Below are positions 53,258 through 62,758 of a DNA stretch of 64,000 nt, piece by piece. Below the pieces are notes generated by a model that was not told where the DNA came from, did not search any database, and saw only the letters and a list, made by a program, of their open reading frames with translations. Where the stretch lies: positions 558,001 to 622,000 of the forward strand of contig NZ_WQLV01000002.1 of assembly GCF_009753675.1 (NCBI RefSeq), written 5' to 3'. The DNA comes from Parasedimentitalea huanghaiensis (GTDB taxonomy: Bacteria > Pseudomonadota > Alphaproteobacteria > Rhodobacterales > Rhodobacteraceae). Made by a program: the position numbers and the translations under genes. The stretch's first letter is position 1. Every line of letters begins with the position of its first letter.

Positions 53258-54283
53258 GTGATCCCCGGCCCCAAAAACCTGATCACTGACGTTCCAGGTC
53301 TAAAAGTCGGCAACGCCCATGATGATGCGTTGAAATCTGGCGCAACCGTCTTGACTGCCGACCAGCCATTTACTGCGTCGGTGCATGTCATGGGCGGTGC
53401 CCCGGGCACGCGGGAAACCGATCTGCTTGCCCCCGACAAATCTGCGGGAGGCGTTGACGCGTTGGTTCTGTCAGGTGGATCGGCCTATGGGCTGGATGCC
53501 TGTTCCGGCGTAGTTGACGGATTGCGCGCGCAAGGGCGGGGTTTCAAATTGGGGCCTGCCATCATCCCACTGGTTCCTGGTGCCATACTGTTTGACCTTC
53601 TAAATGGCGGTGACAAAAGCTGGCTGAACAACCCGTACCGTGATTTGGGTCGCGCAGCCTATGACGCCGCAGATGAAGATTTTGAAATCGGGACGGTAGG
53701 AGCAGGCACAGGTGCGCTGACTTCAATGCTGAAAGGCGGGTTAGGATCAGCTTCTTTGGTTCTGGACGATGGTACAACTGTCGGCGCATTGGTCGCAGCC
53801 AACCCTTTGGGAGCAGTGACCACGCCCGGTGACCGCCATTTTTGGGCCGCCCCGTTTGAAATTGACGATGAATTTGGCGGATTGGGTCCTGATCCAACGG
53901 CTGGTCTGGTTGCGCCACAAGAAAGCCGCAAGAAGCAACAGATGTTGCGGCAGGCCGCAAATTTACCGCTGAGAGATGAGCGTGGGAATACCACAATTGC
54001 GATCGTAGCTACTGACGCGCCGCTCACCAAGGCGCAATGTCAACGATTGGCGACCGCCGCACATGACGGCATTGGACGGGCTACGGTTCCAGCACACACC
54101 CCGTGGGACGGAGACTTGGTGTTTGGCCTGAGCACCTCAGAGCAAACAACACCAGGTGGCGAGCCAGATCTTGCCCTGATTGGGCACGCCGCCGCTGTTT
54201 GCCTGAGCAGGGCCATCGCCCGGGCGGTATATCTCGCAAAACCCGCACCCGGCGACTTACTGCCATGTTGGAAAAACTCTTGA
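53258..54283 (+). CDS. P1 family peptidase (DmpA/L-aminopeptidase type, Ntn hydrolase)
   Basis: A 341-residue protein from a GTG start three bases after the cupin stop. Family blocks are LITDVPGLKVGNAHD at the N-terminus, VLSGGSAYGLDACSGV, the EIGTVGAGTGA block and the autocleavage site region ERGNTTIAIVATDAPLTKAQ, where processing between the Asn and Thr would expose the catalytic threonine. These enzymes are self-processing aminopeptidases or beta-peptidases, some acting on D-amino-acid or aminohexanoate substrates. The tight link with an SDR and a cupin suggests a small catabolic operon. Confidence 0.88.
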   Translation: MIPGPKNLITDVPGLKVGNAHDDALKSGATVLTADQPFTASVHVMGGAPGTRETDLLAPDKSAGGVDALVLSGGSAYGLDACSGVVDGLRAQGRGFKLGPAIIPLVPGAILFDLLNGGDKSWLNNPYRDLGRAAYDAADEDFEIGTVGAGTGALTSMLKGGLGSASLVLDDGTTVGALVAANPLGAVTTPGDRHFWAAPFEIDDEFGGLGPDPTAGLVAPQESRKKQQMLRQAANLPLRDERGNTTIAIVATDAPLTKAQCQRLATAAHDGIGRATVPAHTPWDGDLVFGLSTSEQTTPGGEPDLALIGHAAAVCLSRAIARAVYLAKPAPGDLLPCWKNS

Positions 54284-54308
54284 ATTGACAACTTTCGCGA
54301 CATTTTAG

Positions 54309-54322
54309 CTGATATAGATCAA
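54309..54322 (+). promoter_or_regulatory. Candidate FNR/FnrL-type box upstream of the cytochrome c gene
   Basis: CTGAT, ATAG, ATCAA matches the FNR consensus TTGAT-N4-ATCAA at nine of ten positions. A -10-like TATTGT lies at 54344-54349, which predicts a start near 54356 and centres the box at about -41, the usual place for class II activation. FnrL control of soluble cytochromes is established in relatives such as Rhodobacter. Confidence 0.5.
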
Positions 54323-54397
54323 ACTCGCAGCCTGACAGTTGACTATTGTGCAGCCAAGGCTCGTATTGCCAACAGCCACATGAACCGGAGCAAAAAT

Positions 54398-54859
54398 ATG
54401 AAAACACTTATTGCAACTGCATTTATTGGCCTGCTGGCCGTGCCGGCATTTGCCGAAGGTGACATTGCCAAGGGCGAGAAAGCCTTTAAAAAATGTAAGG
54501 CCTGCCACAGCGTGACATCCGCAGACGGCGAAGCGATTGTCAAAGGCGGCAAGACTGGCCCGAACCTATTTGGACTTCCTGGCCGCGCCGCAGGTACGGT
54601 TGAAGGATTCAAATACGGCAAGGATATAGTTGCCGCCGGTGAAGGAGGCCTGGTCTGGTCCGAAGAAACGTTTGTTGGCTTTGTAACCGATCCCAAAGGA
54701 TACCTGCGCGAAGTCACAGGAGATGGTAAAGCCAAATCAAAAATGTCCTTTAAGCTGAAAAAAGGTGGCGAAGACATTTTTGCCTTCCTGGCCAGCGTTA
54801 GCCCTGCTCCCGTAGCGGAAGAAACTGAAGAAGCTGCTGAAGCACCCGCCAGCAACTAA
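54398..54859 (+). CDS. Soluble c-type cytochrome (cytochrome c2/c550 class)
   Basis: A 153-residue periplasmic cytochrome c. The signal peptide (MKTLIATAFIGLLAVPAFA, then EG) is followed by the haem site CKACH (C33, C36, H37), a GPNLFGLPGRAAG block and the distal ligand methionine in SKMSFKLK. A long insertion (PKGYLREVTGDGKAKSKM region) and an acidic tail (PVAEETEEAAEAPASN) fit the cytochrome c550/c2 class of alphaproteobacteria. It carries electrons from the bc1 complex to terminal oxidases or reductases. GGAG eight bases upstream favours 54398 over the ATG at 54380. A perfect 13-base-arm terminator follows the gene. Confidence 0.92.
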   Translation: MKTLIATAFIGLLAVPAFAEGDIAKGEKAFKKCKACHSVTSADGEAIVKGGKTGPNLFGLPGRAAGTVEGFKYGKDIVAAGEGGLVWSEETFVGFVTDPKGYLREVTGDGKAKSKMSFKLKKGGEDIFAFLASVSPAPVAEETEEAAEAPASN

Positions 54860-54880
54860 GATAACACTCTTCGAGTAAGT

Positions 54881-54911
54881 GAAAGGCCGCAGCTCGTTGC
54901 TGCGGCCTTTC
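54881..54911 (+). terminator. Intrinsic terminator after the cytochrome c gene
   Basis: Perfect 13-base arms GAAAGGCCGCAGC and GCTGCGGCCTTTC enclose a 5-base loop, 22 bases after the stop codon, and are followed by GTTCTATT. The A-run and T-run ends of the arms could make it work in both directions. Confidence 0.85.
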
Positions 54912-55005
54912 GTTCTATTGCAATCACGGTCACCTGATATTAGCGATTAACTTCGACGATGCCCTTGGTGGGCCTGACCCGACTCGTAACAATCGTGGAC
55001 CCGGT

Positions 55006-55548
55006 ATGAACACAATGATTCCAGCCTGGATTGACGGCACTCTGACCCCAACGGACAAGCTGCTGGCCCATAAAAAAGGCCTGAAACACAAGGCGGTATC
55101 GGTATTTGTTGTAAAAGGGCTGGATATCCTGCTGCAACGCCGAGCTCTTGGCAAATATCATACCCCTGGTCTGTGGGCGAACACCTGCTGCACCCATCCG
55201 ATGTGGGACGAGCAGGCCTCTGCCTGTGCAGTACGCCGAATGCAGGAAGAGCTTGGAATTACGGGACTTTACCCAGAGTACCGACATCGCCTGGAGTACC
55301 GCGCTGATGTCGGCAACGACCTGATCGAGCACGAAGTTGTAGATATATTCTTGGCCCATGTGCATCGCCCCCTGAACCTGAAGGTAAACCCGGATGAGGT
55401 CATGGACACCCGTTGGGTAAACTACCACGATTTGATTGCCGAAGTTGCCCGACATCCCGAGCGGTTCACCCCTTGGTTAAAAATCTACCTGCAAAATTAT
55501 GCCGACACAATTTTTGGCCCAGACTTAATCATCGCATCCAAGAGCTGA
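55006..55548 (+). CDS. idi: Isopentenyl-diphosphate delta-isomerase, type I
   Basis: A 180-residue Nudix-fold enzyme. The active-site cysteine is in LWANTCCTHP (C62 by alignment with the E. coli motif), followed by the Nudix-like RRMQEELGI and the active glutamate in EHEVVDIFLAH. It isomerises isopentenyl to dimethylallyl diphosphate for isoprenoid and quinone synthesis. ATG codons at 55006 and 55015 are both possible. It is a single gene here, with no carotenoid or bacteriochlorophyll gene nearby. Confidence 0.94.
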   Translation: MNTMIPAWIDGTLTPTDKLLAHKKGLKHKAVSVFVVKGLDILLQRRALGKYHTPGLWANTCCTHPMWDEQASACAVRRMQEELGITGLYPEYRHRLEYRADVGNDLIEHEVVDIFLAHVHRPLNLKVNPDEVMDTRWVNYHDLIAEVARHPERFTPWLKIYLQNYADTIFGPDLIIASKS

Positions 55549-55628
55549 ACCGAGAGCGGGTCTATCTGCCGTCTTGCCCTGCTTTGTCCAATGTGCTTCC
55601 TAGATGCCCATAACTAGGAGGTATACTT

Positions 55629-56885
55629 ATGACTATTCTCATCGCGGGTGGCGGCATCGCAGGACTGACGCTTGGGCTGACCCTACATCAGATTGGTGTG
55701 CCTTTTCATATTTATGAGGCCACCGCCGAGATTAAACCGATGGGAGTTGGCATCAACCTTCAACCCAATGCAGTGCGCGAGTTGCTGGATCTTGATCTTG
55801 CTGACGAGCTCGACGCGATTGGGGTAAAGACCAAGCAATATGGGTTTTATTCAAAACTTGGGAAAACCATCTGGGAGGAACCGCGCGGAACTTGGGCTGG
55901 CTATGCCTGGCCGCAATACTCTGTCCACCGCGGTGCGCTGCAAATGATGCTGTACCATGTTTTGCTGGATCGTGCGGGTCCAGACTGTATCACCACCGGA
56001 GCGCGGGCTGCAGGGTTTGAAAATACCGAAACCGGCGCTGCATTATTACTGGCAGATGGTCGTCGAGTTGAGGGAAACTTGGTTATCGCCGCCGATGGCA
56101 TTCATTCCGCCCTGCGGGCCCAGATTGCACCTGATGAAGGAGCGCCAATCTGGAATGGCCGCATCCTTTGGCGCGCCACCACCCGCGCCAAAGCGCTATT
56201 GGGCGGTGCTGCCATGGTGATGATTGGCCATGACCACGTTCGGCTGGTAGCCTATCCAATTTCGGAACCCGATGAAAATGGCATCGCAACGATTAACTGG
56301 ATTGCCGAGAAGAGCTTTGATCCATCAGCACCGTGGAAGAAAGAAGACTGGAACCGAGCAGCCGATATCAACGATTTCCTACCGGATTTTTCCGATTGGA
56401 AGTTTAACTGGATCGACGTACCCGCCCTGATCAAAGGGGCTGAAGTGGTTTATGAATATCCGATGGTTGACCGCGATCCGTTGGATCAATGGACTTTTGG
56501 CAATGTCACCTTGATGGGTGATGCAGCACACCCAACCTATCCGGTTGGATCCAACGGAGCAGGACAGGCTATCCTTGATGCTCGTATCATCGGTGCGCGT
56601 CTGATCGAGCACGGTATCACAGCACAGGCACTGCAAGCATTTGAAGACGAAGTCCGCCCCATCGCTACCGGGGTTGGTAATGCCAATCGGTCAGGCAACG
56701 GCCCCGATGGGGTGTTGCAACAGGTCGAAGATTTATGTGGTGGCGATTTTGAAGATATCGGCAGCGTGATATCTTTGGACGATCTGGCTGCACATGCCGA
56801 AAAATACAAAACCTTGGCCGGGTTTTCCATTGAAACGCTGAATGCCAAACCGCGCATCATCGCCGAAGGGGCGCGGGTCAGCTAA
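55629..56885 (+). CDS. FAD-dependent monooxygenase (UbiH/salicylate hydroxylase-like)
   Basis: A 418-residue group A flavoprotein monooxygenase. It has the N-terminal dinucleotide-binding loop LIAGGGIAGLTLGL, the DG motif VIAADGIHSALR and the GD motif LMGDAAHPTYPVGSNGAGQAI. PHBH-like members hydroxylate aromatic rings with NAD(P)H and O2. AGGAGG upstream of the ATG at 55629 is strong. The protein converges with glpK, and no ring-cleavage or transport gene adjoins it, so the substrate is unknown. Confidence 0.9.
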   Translation: MTILIAGGGIAGLTLGLTLHQIGVPFHIYEATAEIKPMGVGINLQPNAVRELLDLDLADELDAIGVKTKQYGFYSKLGKTIWEEPRGTWAGYAWPQYSVHRGALQMMLYHVLLDRAGPDCITTGARAAGFENTETGAALLLADGRRVEGNLVIAADGIHSALRAQIAPDEGAPIWNGRILWRATTRAKALLGGAAMVMIGHDHVRLVAYPISEPDENGIATINWIAEKSFDPSAPWKKEDWNRAADINDFLPDFSDWKFNWIDVPALIKGAEVVYEYPMVDRDPLDQWTFGNVTLMGDAAHPTYPVGSNGAGQAILDARIIGARLIEHGITAQALQAFEDEVRPIATGVGNANRSGNGPDGVLQQVEDLCGGDFEDIGSVISLDDLAAHAEKYKTLAGFSIETLNAKPRIIAEGARVS

Positions 56886-56922
56886 ACAAAACGCGCCTGA
56901 CCCGATATTGTAGGTCAGGCGC
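56884..56922 (-). terminator. Intrinsic terminator between the monooxygenase gene and glpK
   Basis: Arms GCGCCTGACC (56893-56902) and GGTCAGGCGC (56913-56922) pair perfectly over a 10-base loop. On the minus strand the stem is followed by GTTTTGTTT, so it is best placed to end glpK transcripts. It may also stop the convergent monooxygenase mRNA. Confidence 0.8.
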
Positions 56923-56951
56923 CTGCCTATTTCGCGCAAGGCGAAGCGGGA

Positions 56952-58436
56952 CTACACCCCGATCACAGCCTGTACCGCCCGTTGCCAGCGGGCGTATGCC
57001 GCCTCGCGCGGGGCGGTGTCCAATTGTGGTGTGAACTGACGGTCCAGCGCCCAAGTCTCTGCAAACCCATCCTGGTCAGGATAGATTCCAGCCCACATCC
57101 CGGCCAACCAGGCTGCGCCCAGCGCGGTGGTTTCCTGCATTACCGGCCGATCAACCGCAGCACCCAATAGGTCGGAGAGGCTCTGCATGGTCCAATTGCT
57201 GGCGCTCATTCCGCCATCAACGCGCAGGGTGACATGGGTATCTCCGCCCCAATCGGCGCGCATTGCCTCCCAGAGATCACGGGTCTGATAACCAACACTT
57301 TGCAATGCAGCACGGGCGACTTCCGCCGGCCCTGAATTGCGGGTCAAGCCAAACACGGCGCCGCGACATTCGGGCTGCCAATAGGGCGCGCCCAAACCAG
57401 TAAACGCGGGCACTAACAACACATCCTGACCAGGATCAGCCTGTGGAGCCAGATCGCCCGTTTGCGCTGCATTTTCAATCACGCCCAACCCGTCGCGCAG
57501 CCATTGCACCGCAGCACCGGCGATAAAGATGGAACCTTCCAGAGCATAGGTTGGCTTGCCGTTCAGCTGATAGGCGATGGTCGTCAACATTCGATTTTTA
57601 GACACCACTGGAGTTTCCCCAGTGTTGAGCAGGGCAAAACATCCTGTGCCATAAGTAGATTTCATCATGCCGGGTTGGAAACAGGCCTGCCCGATCGTCG
57701 CTGCATGTTGGTCACCAGCTACACCCAGAATGGCAATCTCTTTACCCAAAATATCAGCACGGGTGGTGCCAAAATCAGCTGCACAATCTTTGACCTCGGG
57801 CAGCATAGCCATCGGTACATCCAGCAAGTCGCAGATCTCAGCGCTCCACTGACCTTCGCGGATGTCGTACATTAGCGTTCGCGCTGCATTGGTGGCATCA
57901 GTCACATGCGAGGTGCCGCCAGACAATCGCCAGATCAAAAAGCTATCCACGGTGCCAAACAGCAACATTCCATTCGCCGCCCGTTCACGACTGCCGGGTA
58001 CAGAGTCGAGGATCCATTTGAGTTTGGTACCCGAAAAATAGGGGTCAAGCAGCAAGCCTGTCTGATGGCTGATCGACGCCTCATGACCTGCATCACGCAG
58101 ATCTTCACATATCCCGGTGGTCCGCCGATCCTGCCAGACAATGGCGTTGTGGATGGGTTTGCCGGTTTCACGATCCCACACAACGGTGGTTTCACGCTGG
58201 TTGGTTATACCAATACCCGCGATTTGGGATGCCGTGATCTCGTTTTCAGCCATCACCTGCCGACAGGTTTCAACCGTTGTATTCCACAGATCTTCGGGAT
58301 CATGTTCAACCCAACCCGCCTGAGGGAAGTGCTGCGTAAATTCCTGCTGAGCGCTACCAACAACCTGCATCTGAGCATCAAACAAAATTGCCCGTGTCGA
58401 TGTGGTGCCCTGATCGATTGCCAGAATATTGCTCAT
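56952..58436 (-). CDS. glpK: Glycerol kinase
   Basis: A 494-residue FGGY-family kinase with the standard opening [59 protein letters not shown] and the C-terminal [20 protein letters not shown]. Length and motifs match GlpK throughout. It phosphorylates glycerol to sn-glycerol 3-phosphate. GGAGGGGC precedes the ATG. It lies 65 bases after panC on the same strand, with no glpF or glpD neighbour in the window; read-through from panBC is possible. Confidence 0.96.
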   Translation of the reverse strand: MSNILAIDQGTTSTRAILFDAQMQVVGSAQQEFTQHFPQAGWVEHDPEDLWNTTVETCRQVMAENEITASQIAGIGITNQRETTVVWDRETGKPIHNAIVWQDRRTTGICEDLRDAGHEASISHQTGLLLDPYFSGTKLKWILDSVPGSRERAANGMLLFGTVDSFLIWRLSGGTSHVTDATNAARTLMYDIREGQWSAEICDLLDVPMAMLPEVKDCAADFGTTRADILGKEIAILGVAGDQHAATIGQACFQPGMMKSTYGTGCFALLNTGETPVVSKNRMLTTIAYQLNGKPTYALEGSIFIAGAAVQWLRDGLGVIENAAQTGDLAPQADPGQDVLLVPAFTGLGAPYWQPECRGAVFGLTRNSGPAEVARAALQSVGYQTRDLWEAMRADWGGDTHVTLRVDGGMSASNWTMQSLSDLLGAAVDRPVMQETTALGAAWLAGMWAGIYPDQDGFAETWALDRQFTPQLDTAPREAAYARWQRAVQAVIGV

Positions 58437-58501
58437 GTCCGCCCCTCCAAAACGTTTAGAGTGGACACTAGCCGTAAATCCGCTACCGCTACCAGTCCTT
58501 A

Positions 58502-59359
58502 CTAATCATTTAGTACAGGAACTTCGATATTGTCGATCAAGCGAATGCCATCCATCCATGCCGCCACTAGCAAACGGCCGGGGCGGGTTGGTGTTTGCAA
58601 CAATTGCAGGCGATCCTCGCAACGCAGGTCAAAGTATTCGATATCGGCAAAACCCAATGCTTCCAATTTACTCCGGGCTTCATCCGCCAAGGGGCCAAAC
58701 CCTTCCCCCCCAGCCAACCGCGCAGCTACTTGTTGCATGACCGGATACAAGCCGGCCGCCCGATCCAGTCCTTCGGCAGAAAGACGCAGATTGCGCGAAG
58801 ACATTGCAAGGCCAGATGGTTCGCGCACTGTGGGGCAACCGATTACCTCAATCGGGATATCCAGATCCCGCGCCATGCGTTTGACAACCATCAATTGTTG
58901 AAAATCCTTTTGACCAAAATAGGCCCGGTGCGCCCCGGTTTGCAGGAATAGCTTAGCCACCACAGTTGCCACACCATCAAAATGCCCGGCGCGGAACTCA
59001 CCCTCTAGCACATCGCTCACACCTGAGACCGACACGTTAGTGGCGTAACCATCTGGATAGATCTGGCTGCCGTCAGGAACATAGATCACGTCCACATCAA
59101 GCCCGGCCAGCTTCTCGGCATCTTGATGTTCGGTACGCGGGTAGTTGGCCAAATCCGCTGCATTGTTAAATTGCCGCGGATTGACAAAAATGGTCACGAC
59201 CACACGATCACAATCAATACAAGCCGCCTCAACAAGTGACAAATGACCAGCATGCAACGCCCCCATTGTAGGAACCACTGCCACGCTCTCACCCGCACGG
59301 ACCCACGATGCATGTTTAGCGCGCAACTCGTTCAGATTGCGCAAAATAGGTACTGTCAT
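58502..59359 (-). CDS. panC: Pantoate-beta-alanine ligase (pantothenate synthetase)
   Basis: A 285-residue PanC. The nucleotide-binding [13 protein letters not shown] motif (HxGH) is intact, with [23 protein letters not shown]-type [10 protein letters not shown], the [13 protein letters not shown] block and the C-terminal substrate segment [14 protein letters not shown]. It joins pantoate and beta-alanine with ATP to form pantothenate. It starts 11 bases after the panB stop, so panB-panC is an operon. Confidence 0.96.
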   Translation of the reverse strand: MTVPILRNLNELRAKHASWVRAGESVAVVPTMGALHAGHLSLVEAACIDCDRVVVTIFVNPRQFNNAADLANYPRTEHQDAEKLAGLDVDVIYVPDGSQIYPDGYATNVSVSGVSDVLEGEFRAGHFDGVATVVAKLFLQTGAHRAYFGQKDFQQLMVVKRMARDLDIPIEVIGCPTVREPSGLAMSSRNLRLSAEGLDRAAGLYPVMQQVAARLAGGEGFGPLADEARSKLEALGFADIEYFDLRCEDRLQLLQTPTRPGRLLVAAWMDGIRLIDNIEVPVLND

Positions 59360-59370
59360 TTCTTGATACT

Positions 59371-60195
59371 CTACTTAGGGGTCTGATCGCCAAATACATG
59401 TTCAGCCGCAGGGAACTCCCGCGCCCGAACTTCGGCGGCATATTCGGCAATAGCGGCTTCGGCTGATTCGCCAAGGTCGGCATATCGTTTTACAAATTTC
59501 GCTTTGAATGCAGTGAAGAAACCCAGCATGTCATCTACCACCAAGATTTGCCCGTCGCATCCAGCGGACGCCCCAATGCCAATGGTTGGGATTGAAACCT
59601 CACCTGTAATTTGGTCAGCCAAACGTTGGGGAATCTTTTCAAGCACCACCGAAAACGCCCCGGCATCGGCCACCGCTTGGGCATCGGCCAGTACCAAAGC
59701 ACCCTGCTCGTCTCGGCCTTGCACCTTGTATCCACCTAGCGCGTTGACGGATTGCGGAGTCAAACCAACATGCGCCATGACTGGAATTCCTCGCGCGACC
59801 AAAAACCGGATGGTTTCTGCCATCTCCACTCCGCCCTCCAGTTTCACGGCTGCAGCCCCAGTTTCTGCCATCAATCGGGCAGCATTGCGGAACGCCTGTT
59901 GCGGGCCCTCTTCGTACGAACCAAACGGCATATCTATGACTAACATTGCATGATCCAAACCGCGTGATACCGCCTGACCGTGCAGGATCATCATCTCCAT
60001 CGTCACACCCAGTGTCGAAGGCAACCCATGCAGCACCATGCCTAGGCTATCGCCGACCAACACAAAATCACAGTGACGGTCCATCAACCGTGCCATGGGA
60101 GTCGTATAAGCCGTTAGGCTGACGATAGGTTGGTTGCCCTTGCGGGCACGAATATCATCGGCTGTCATAGCTGATTGTTTGGATGTCGCACTCAT
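59371..60195 (-). CDS. panB: 3-methyl-2-oxobutanoate hydroxymethyltransferase
   Basis: A 274-residue PanB. Family elements: [32 protein letters not shown] (metal-binding Asp), [30 protein letters not shown] and [23 protein letters not shown]. It forms ketopantoate from 2-oxoisovalerate and methylene-tetrahydrofolate, the first step of pantothenate synthesis. panC follows 11 bases later. It is divergent from the ABC binding-protein gene. Confidence 0.96.
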   Translation of the reverse strand: MSATSKQSAMTADDIRARKGNQPIVSLTAYTTPMARLMDRHCDFVLVGDSLGMVLHGLPSTLGVTMEMMILHGQAVSRGLDHAMLVIDMPFGSYEEGPQQAFRNAARLMAETGAAAVKLEGGVEMAETIRFLVARGIPVMAHVGLTPQSVNALGGYKVQGRDEQGALVLADAQAVADAGAFSVVLEKIPQRLADQITGEVSIPTIGIGASAGCDGQILVVDDMLGFFTAFKAKFVKRYADLGESAEAAIAEYAAEVRAREFPAAEHVFGDQTPK

Positions 60196-60359
60196 TAGCA
60201 GTCGCCCCCGTTCGAATAGCGCACGACTAGCAAGTAACGCGGCGTGCTTCTAGTGCGCCAAATGAACCCATGGTCTTGATTACCTATCGCAAAGCGGGAA
60301 CACTCAACGTCAAAGCGCCGGGATTAAACGGTGCGAGCAACCAAACGGGGAGTTTTGTT

Positions 60360-61838
60360 ATGTCATTCAGATCCATCATACTTGCGGCCAGTTCGGCCTT
60401 GGCGCTGACCGCAGGTGCAGCCGCCGCGAAAGACTCGATTATTGTAGCCATGCAGTTGGAGCCACCCCACTTGGACCCGACCAGTGCAGCAGCTGGCGCA
60501 ATTGACTCGGTGCTCTATTCCAATGTTTTCGAAGGTCTGACCCGGTTTATGGGCGATGGGGCTGTGGTGCCCGGACTGGCCGAAAGCTGGGAGATTTCCA
60601 GCGATGGGTTAACCTATACCTTCAAATTACATTCTGATGTCATGTTCCACGATGGTACTGCCATGGACAGTGAGGATGTAAAATTCAGCCTGGATCGCGC
60701 ACGCGCTGAAGACAGCACCAACGCACAAAAGGCACTGTTCGCAGGTATCACCGATGTTTCGGTTGTCGACCCGCAGACCGTCACGGTCACCTTGGCCGAG
60801 CCAAATGGCAACTTCCTTTTCAATCTGGCCTGGGGGGACGCGGTTATCGTCGCACCTGAGAGCATCGACGACATCAAAACCAATCCGGTTGGCACAGGAG
60901 CTTTCAAGTTTGCCAACTGGGTTCAGGGTGACAAAATTGAACTGGCCAAAAATGGCGACTACTGGGGCACCCCCGCAGTTCTAAACAGCGCAACTTTCAA
61001 ATTCATCAGCGATCCGACTGCGGCCTTTGCAGCTGTCATGGCCGAAGATGTCGACGTGTTCAGTGGTTTCCCTGCTCCAGAAAACCTGCCCCAGTTTGAA
61101 GCCGATCCCCGGTTTCAGGTTCTGGTCGGCTCGACCGAGGGTGAAACCATCCTGTCGACCAACAACCAGCAGCCCCCCTTTGATGATGTCCGCATCCGTC
61201 AAGCTGTGGCCCATGCTATCGACCGTCAGGCAATTATCGACGGCGCTATGTTTGGATATGGCACTCCAATCGGTAGCCACTTTGCGCCACACAACCCGGC
61301 CTATGTCGATCTGACCGGCAACTCTGCCTATGACCCAGCGAAGGCAAAGGCATTGCTGGCCGAAGCGGGTATGGCCGATGGGTTTGAAACCACACTGCAC
61401 TTGCCACCGCCCTCCTATGCGCGTCGCGGCGGAGAGATCATTGCGGCACAGCTGGCCCAAGTCGGTATCAAAGCTGAGATCATCAATGTGGAATGGGCCC
61501 AATGGCTGGAAACAGTATTCCGCGGCAAAGATTTTGGCCTGACCATTGTCAGTCACACTGAACCGATGGATATCAATATCTATGCCCGGCCCGACTACTA
61601 CTTTCAGTATGACAACAAGGGTTTCCAGGAGTTGATGACAGGCCTGAATGCCACCACTGATCCCGGCAAGCGGATTGACCTGATGCAGCAGGCGCAAACC
61701 ATCCTATCCGAAGATTACGTGAACGGATACTTGTTCCAACTTGCCCAACTGAGTGTGGCGAAAGCCGACGTTCAGGGGTTGTGGACCAATGCGCCCACTC
61801 AGGCCACAGACCTGACAGCTGTAAGCTGGGCCAAGTAA
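60360..61838 (+). CDS. ABC transporter substrate-binding protein, family 5 (peptide/nickel type)
   Basis: A 492-residue periplasmic binding protein. A signal peptide (MSFRSIILAASSALALTAGA, then AAAK) is followed by the SBP_bac_5 pattern: MQLEPPHLDPTSAAAGAI, VVPGLAESWEISSDGLTYTF, VMFHDGTAMDSEDVKFSLDR and NPVGTGAFKF. Cargo is probably a short peptide or similar compound. GGGGAG about eight bases upstream decides the start at 60360, not the upstream frame opening. A strong terminator follows, and the permease-like gene at the window edge is 2 kb away, beyond an inverted ECF41 operon. Confidence 0.93.
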   Translation: MSFRSIILAASSALALTAGAAAAKDSIIVAMQLEPPHLDPTSAAAGAIDSVLYSNVFEGLTRFMGDGAVVPGLAESWEISSDGLTYTFKLHSDVMFHDGTAMDSEDVKFSLDRARAEDSTNAQKALFAGITDVSVVDPQTVTVTLAEPNGNFLFNLAWGDAVIVAPESIDDIKTNPVGTGAFKFANWVQGDKIELAKNGDYWGTPAVLNSATFKFISDPTAAFAAVMAEDVDVFSGFPAPENLPQFEADPRFQVLVGSTEGETILSTNNQQPPFDDVRIRQAVAHAIDRQAIIDGAMFGYGTPIGSHFAPHNPAYVDLTGNSAYDPAKAKALLAEAGMADGFETTLHLPPPSYARRGGEIIAAQLAQVGIKAEIINVEWAQWLETVFRGKDFGLTIVSHTEPMDINIYARPDYYFQYDNKGFQELMTGLNATTDPGKRIDLMQQAQTILSEDYVNGYLFQLAQLSVAKADVQGLWTNAPTQATDLTAVSWAK

Positions 61839-61856
61839 TACCTTTAGAAGCTGTTC

Positions 61857-61880
61857 AAGGCCCCGGAAACGGGGCCTTTT
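61857..61880 (+). terminator. Intrinsic terminator after the binding-protein gene
   Basis: Arms AAGGCCCCG and CGGGGCCTT pair perfectly over a GAAA tetraloop (61857-61878), followed by TTTTC. Since the ECF41 sigma gene ends at 61880 on the other strand, it may serve both convergent genes. It should limit expression of any distal permease genes from the binding-protein promoter. Confidence 0.85.
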
Positions 61881-62758
61881 CAATTCAATGCAGCCAGTTT
61901 TTCGGGTGCGCGCATAAAGTACATCCACGCCACCTGTCCCTGCGCGTCGGGCAGCAATGTAATGATATCCTCGATCCTGTCGCCTACGAGATACATGAGA
62001 GCTGGAAGACTATTGGCAAAACAGGGGAAGATCCGCCCACCAGGTTGTCCCAACGTTTTGGCCGCAACTGACAACATGACCAGTCCGATTTCCTCTGGCC
62101 CAAGCAGCGGCCGACGAGCGGCGCGCACAGATGGGCCTCCGTCCGTTATCGCAACCGCATCCGCTGCCAGCAATTTGGTGACAGCATCAAAGTCTCCGTT
62201 AGAAGCCGCCGTAAAAAATTCCCCGATCAGAGTTGAGATTTGAACGTTGGACACATCAAATCGTGGCCCGCTGTTGTGAACACGTTTACGGGCGCGACTA
62301 ACCAACTGACGGCAGGCGACCTCGGACTTACCCAAGGTTCGAGCCAGATCAATATAGGCCACATCAAAAGCCTCGCGCAGGATAAACGCCGCCCGTTCTG
62401 TCGCATCCAACCGCTCCATTGCCCAAAGCAGCGCCAATCCACAGTCCTGAGCTTGAATAAAATTTGCTTCAACCGAATGCTCAGCTGTCACGACCAGTGG
62501 TTCGGGCAACCATGGACCGACATAGGTTTCCCGCCGCCGCTGTGCCACGCGCAAGGCATCTATGGCGATGCGAGTGGCCACTCGTGTTAGCCAGGCTTCG
62601 GGGTTCCTCACCGCATCCTGGTCTGTACCAGCCCACCGCAGCCAAGTGTCTTGTACAACATCTTCGGATGCCGCACGTTCACCTAACATACGATAACAAA
62701 TCGAAATGAGGCGTGGCCGATGTCGTTCGAACTCCCGAGCTGCCACATCACTACTCAT
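61880..62758 (-). CDS. RNA polymerase sigma factor, ECF41 (SigJ-like) with fused SnoaL-like domain
   Basis: A 292-residue ECF sigma factor. Region 2 lies at about residues 8-75 (RLISICYRMLGERAASEDVVQDTWLRW) and region 4 at about 108-160 (DATERAAFILREAFDVAYIDLARTL). The linker motif ETYVGPWLPEPLV is the ECF41 fingerprint. A SnoaL/NTF2-like C-terminal domain (about 170-290) replaces a separate anti-sigma factor; the family's usual DGGGK motif appears as DGGPS here, so regulation may differ. It is the last gene of a three-gene operon headed by an ECF41-type promoter and overlaps its upstream neighbour by eight bases. Confidence 0.92.
   Translation of the reverse strand: MSSDVAAREFERHRPRLISICYRMLGERAASEDVVQDTWLRWAGTDQDAVRNPEAWLTRVATRIAIDALRVAQRRRETYVGPWLPEPLVVTAEHSVEANFIQAQDCGLALLWAMERLDATERAAFILREAFDVAYIDLARTLGKSEVACRQLVSRARKRVHNSGPRFDVSNVQISTLIGEFFTAASNGDFDAVTKLLAADAVAITDGGPSVRAARRPLLGPEEIGLVMLSVAAKTLGQPGGRIFPCFANSLPALMYLVGDRIEDIITLLPDAQGQVAWMYFMRAPEKLAALN

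Noticed and set aside
61963-62709. Several plus-strand frames within the ECF41 gene
   Set aside because: They are antisense shadows; the sigma-factor domains on the minus strand explain the coding signal.
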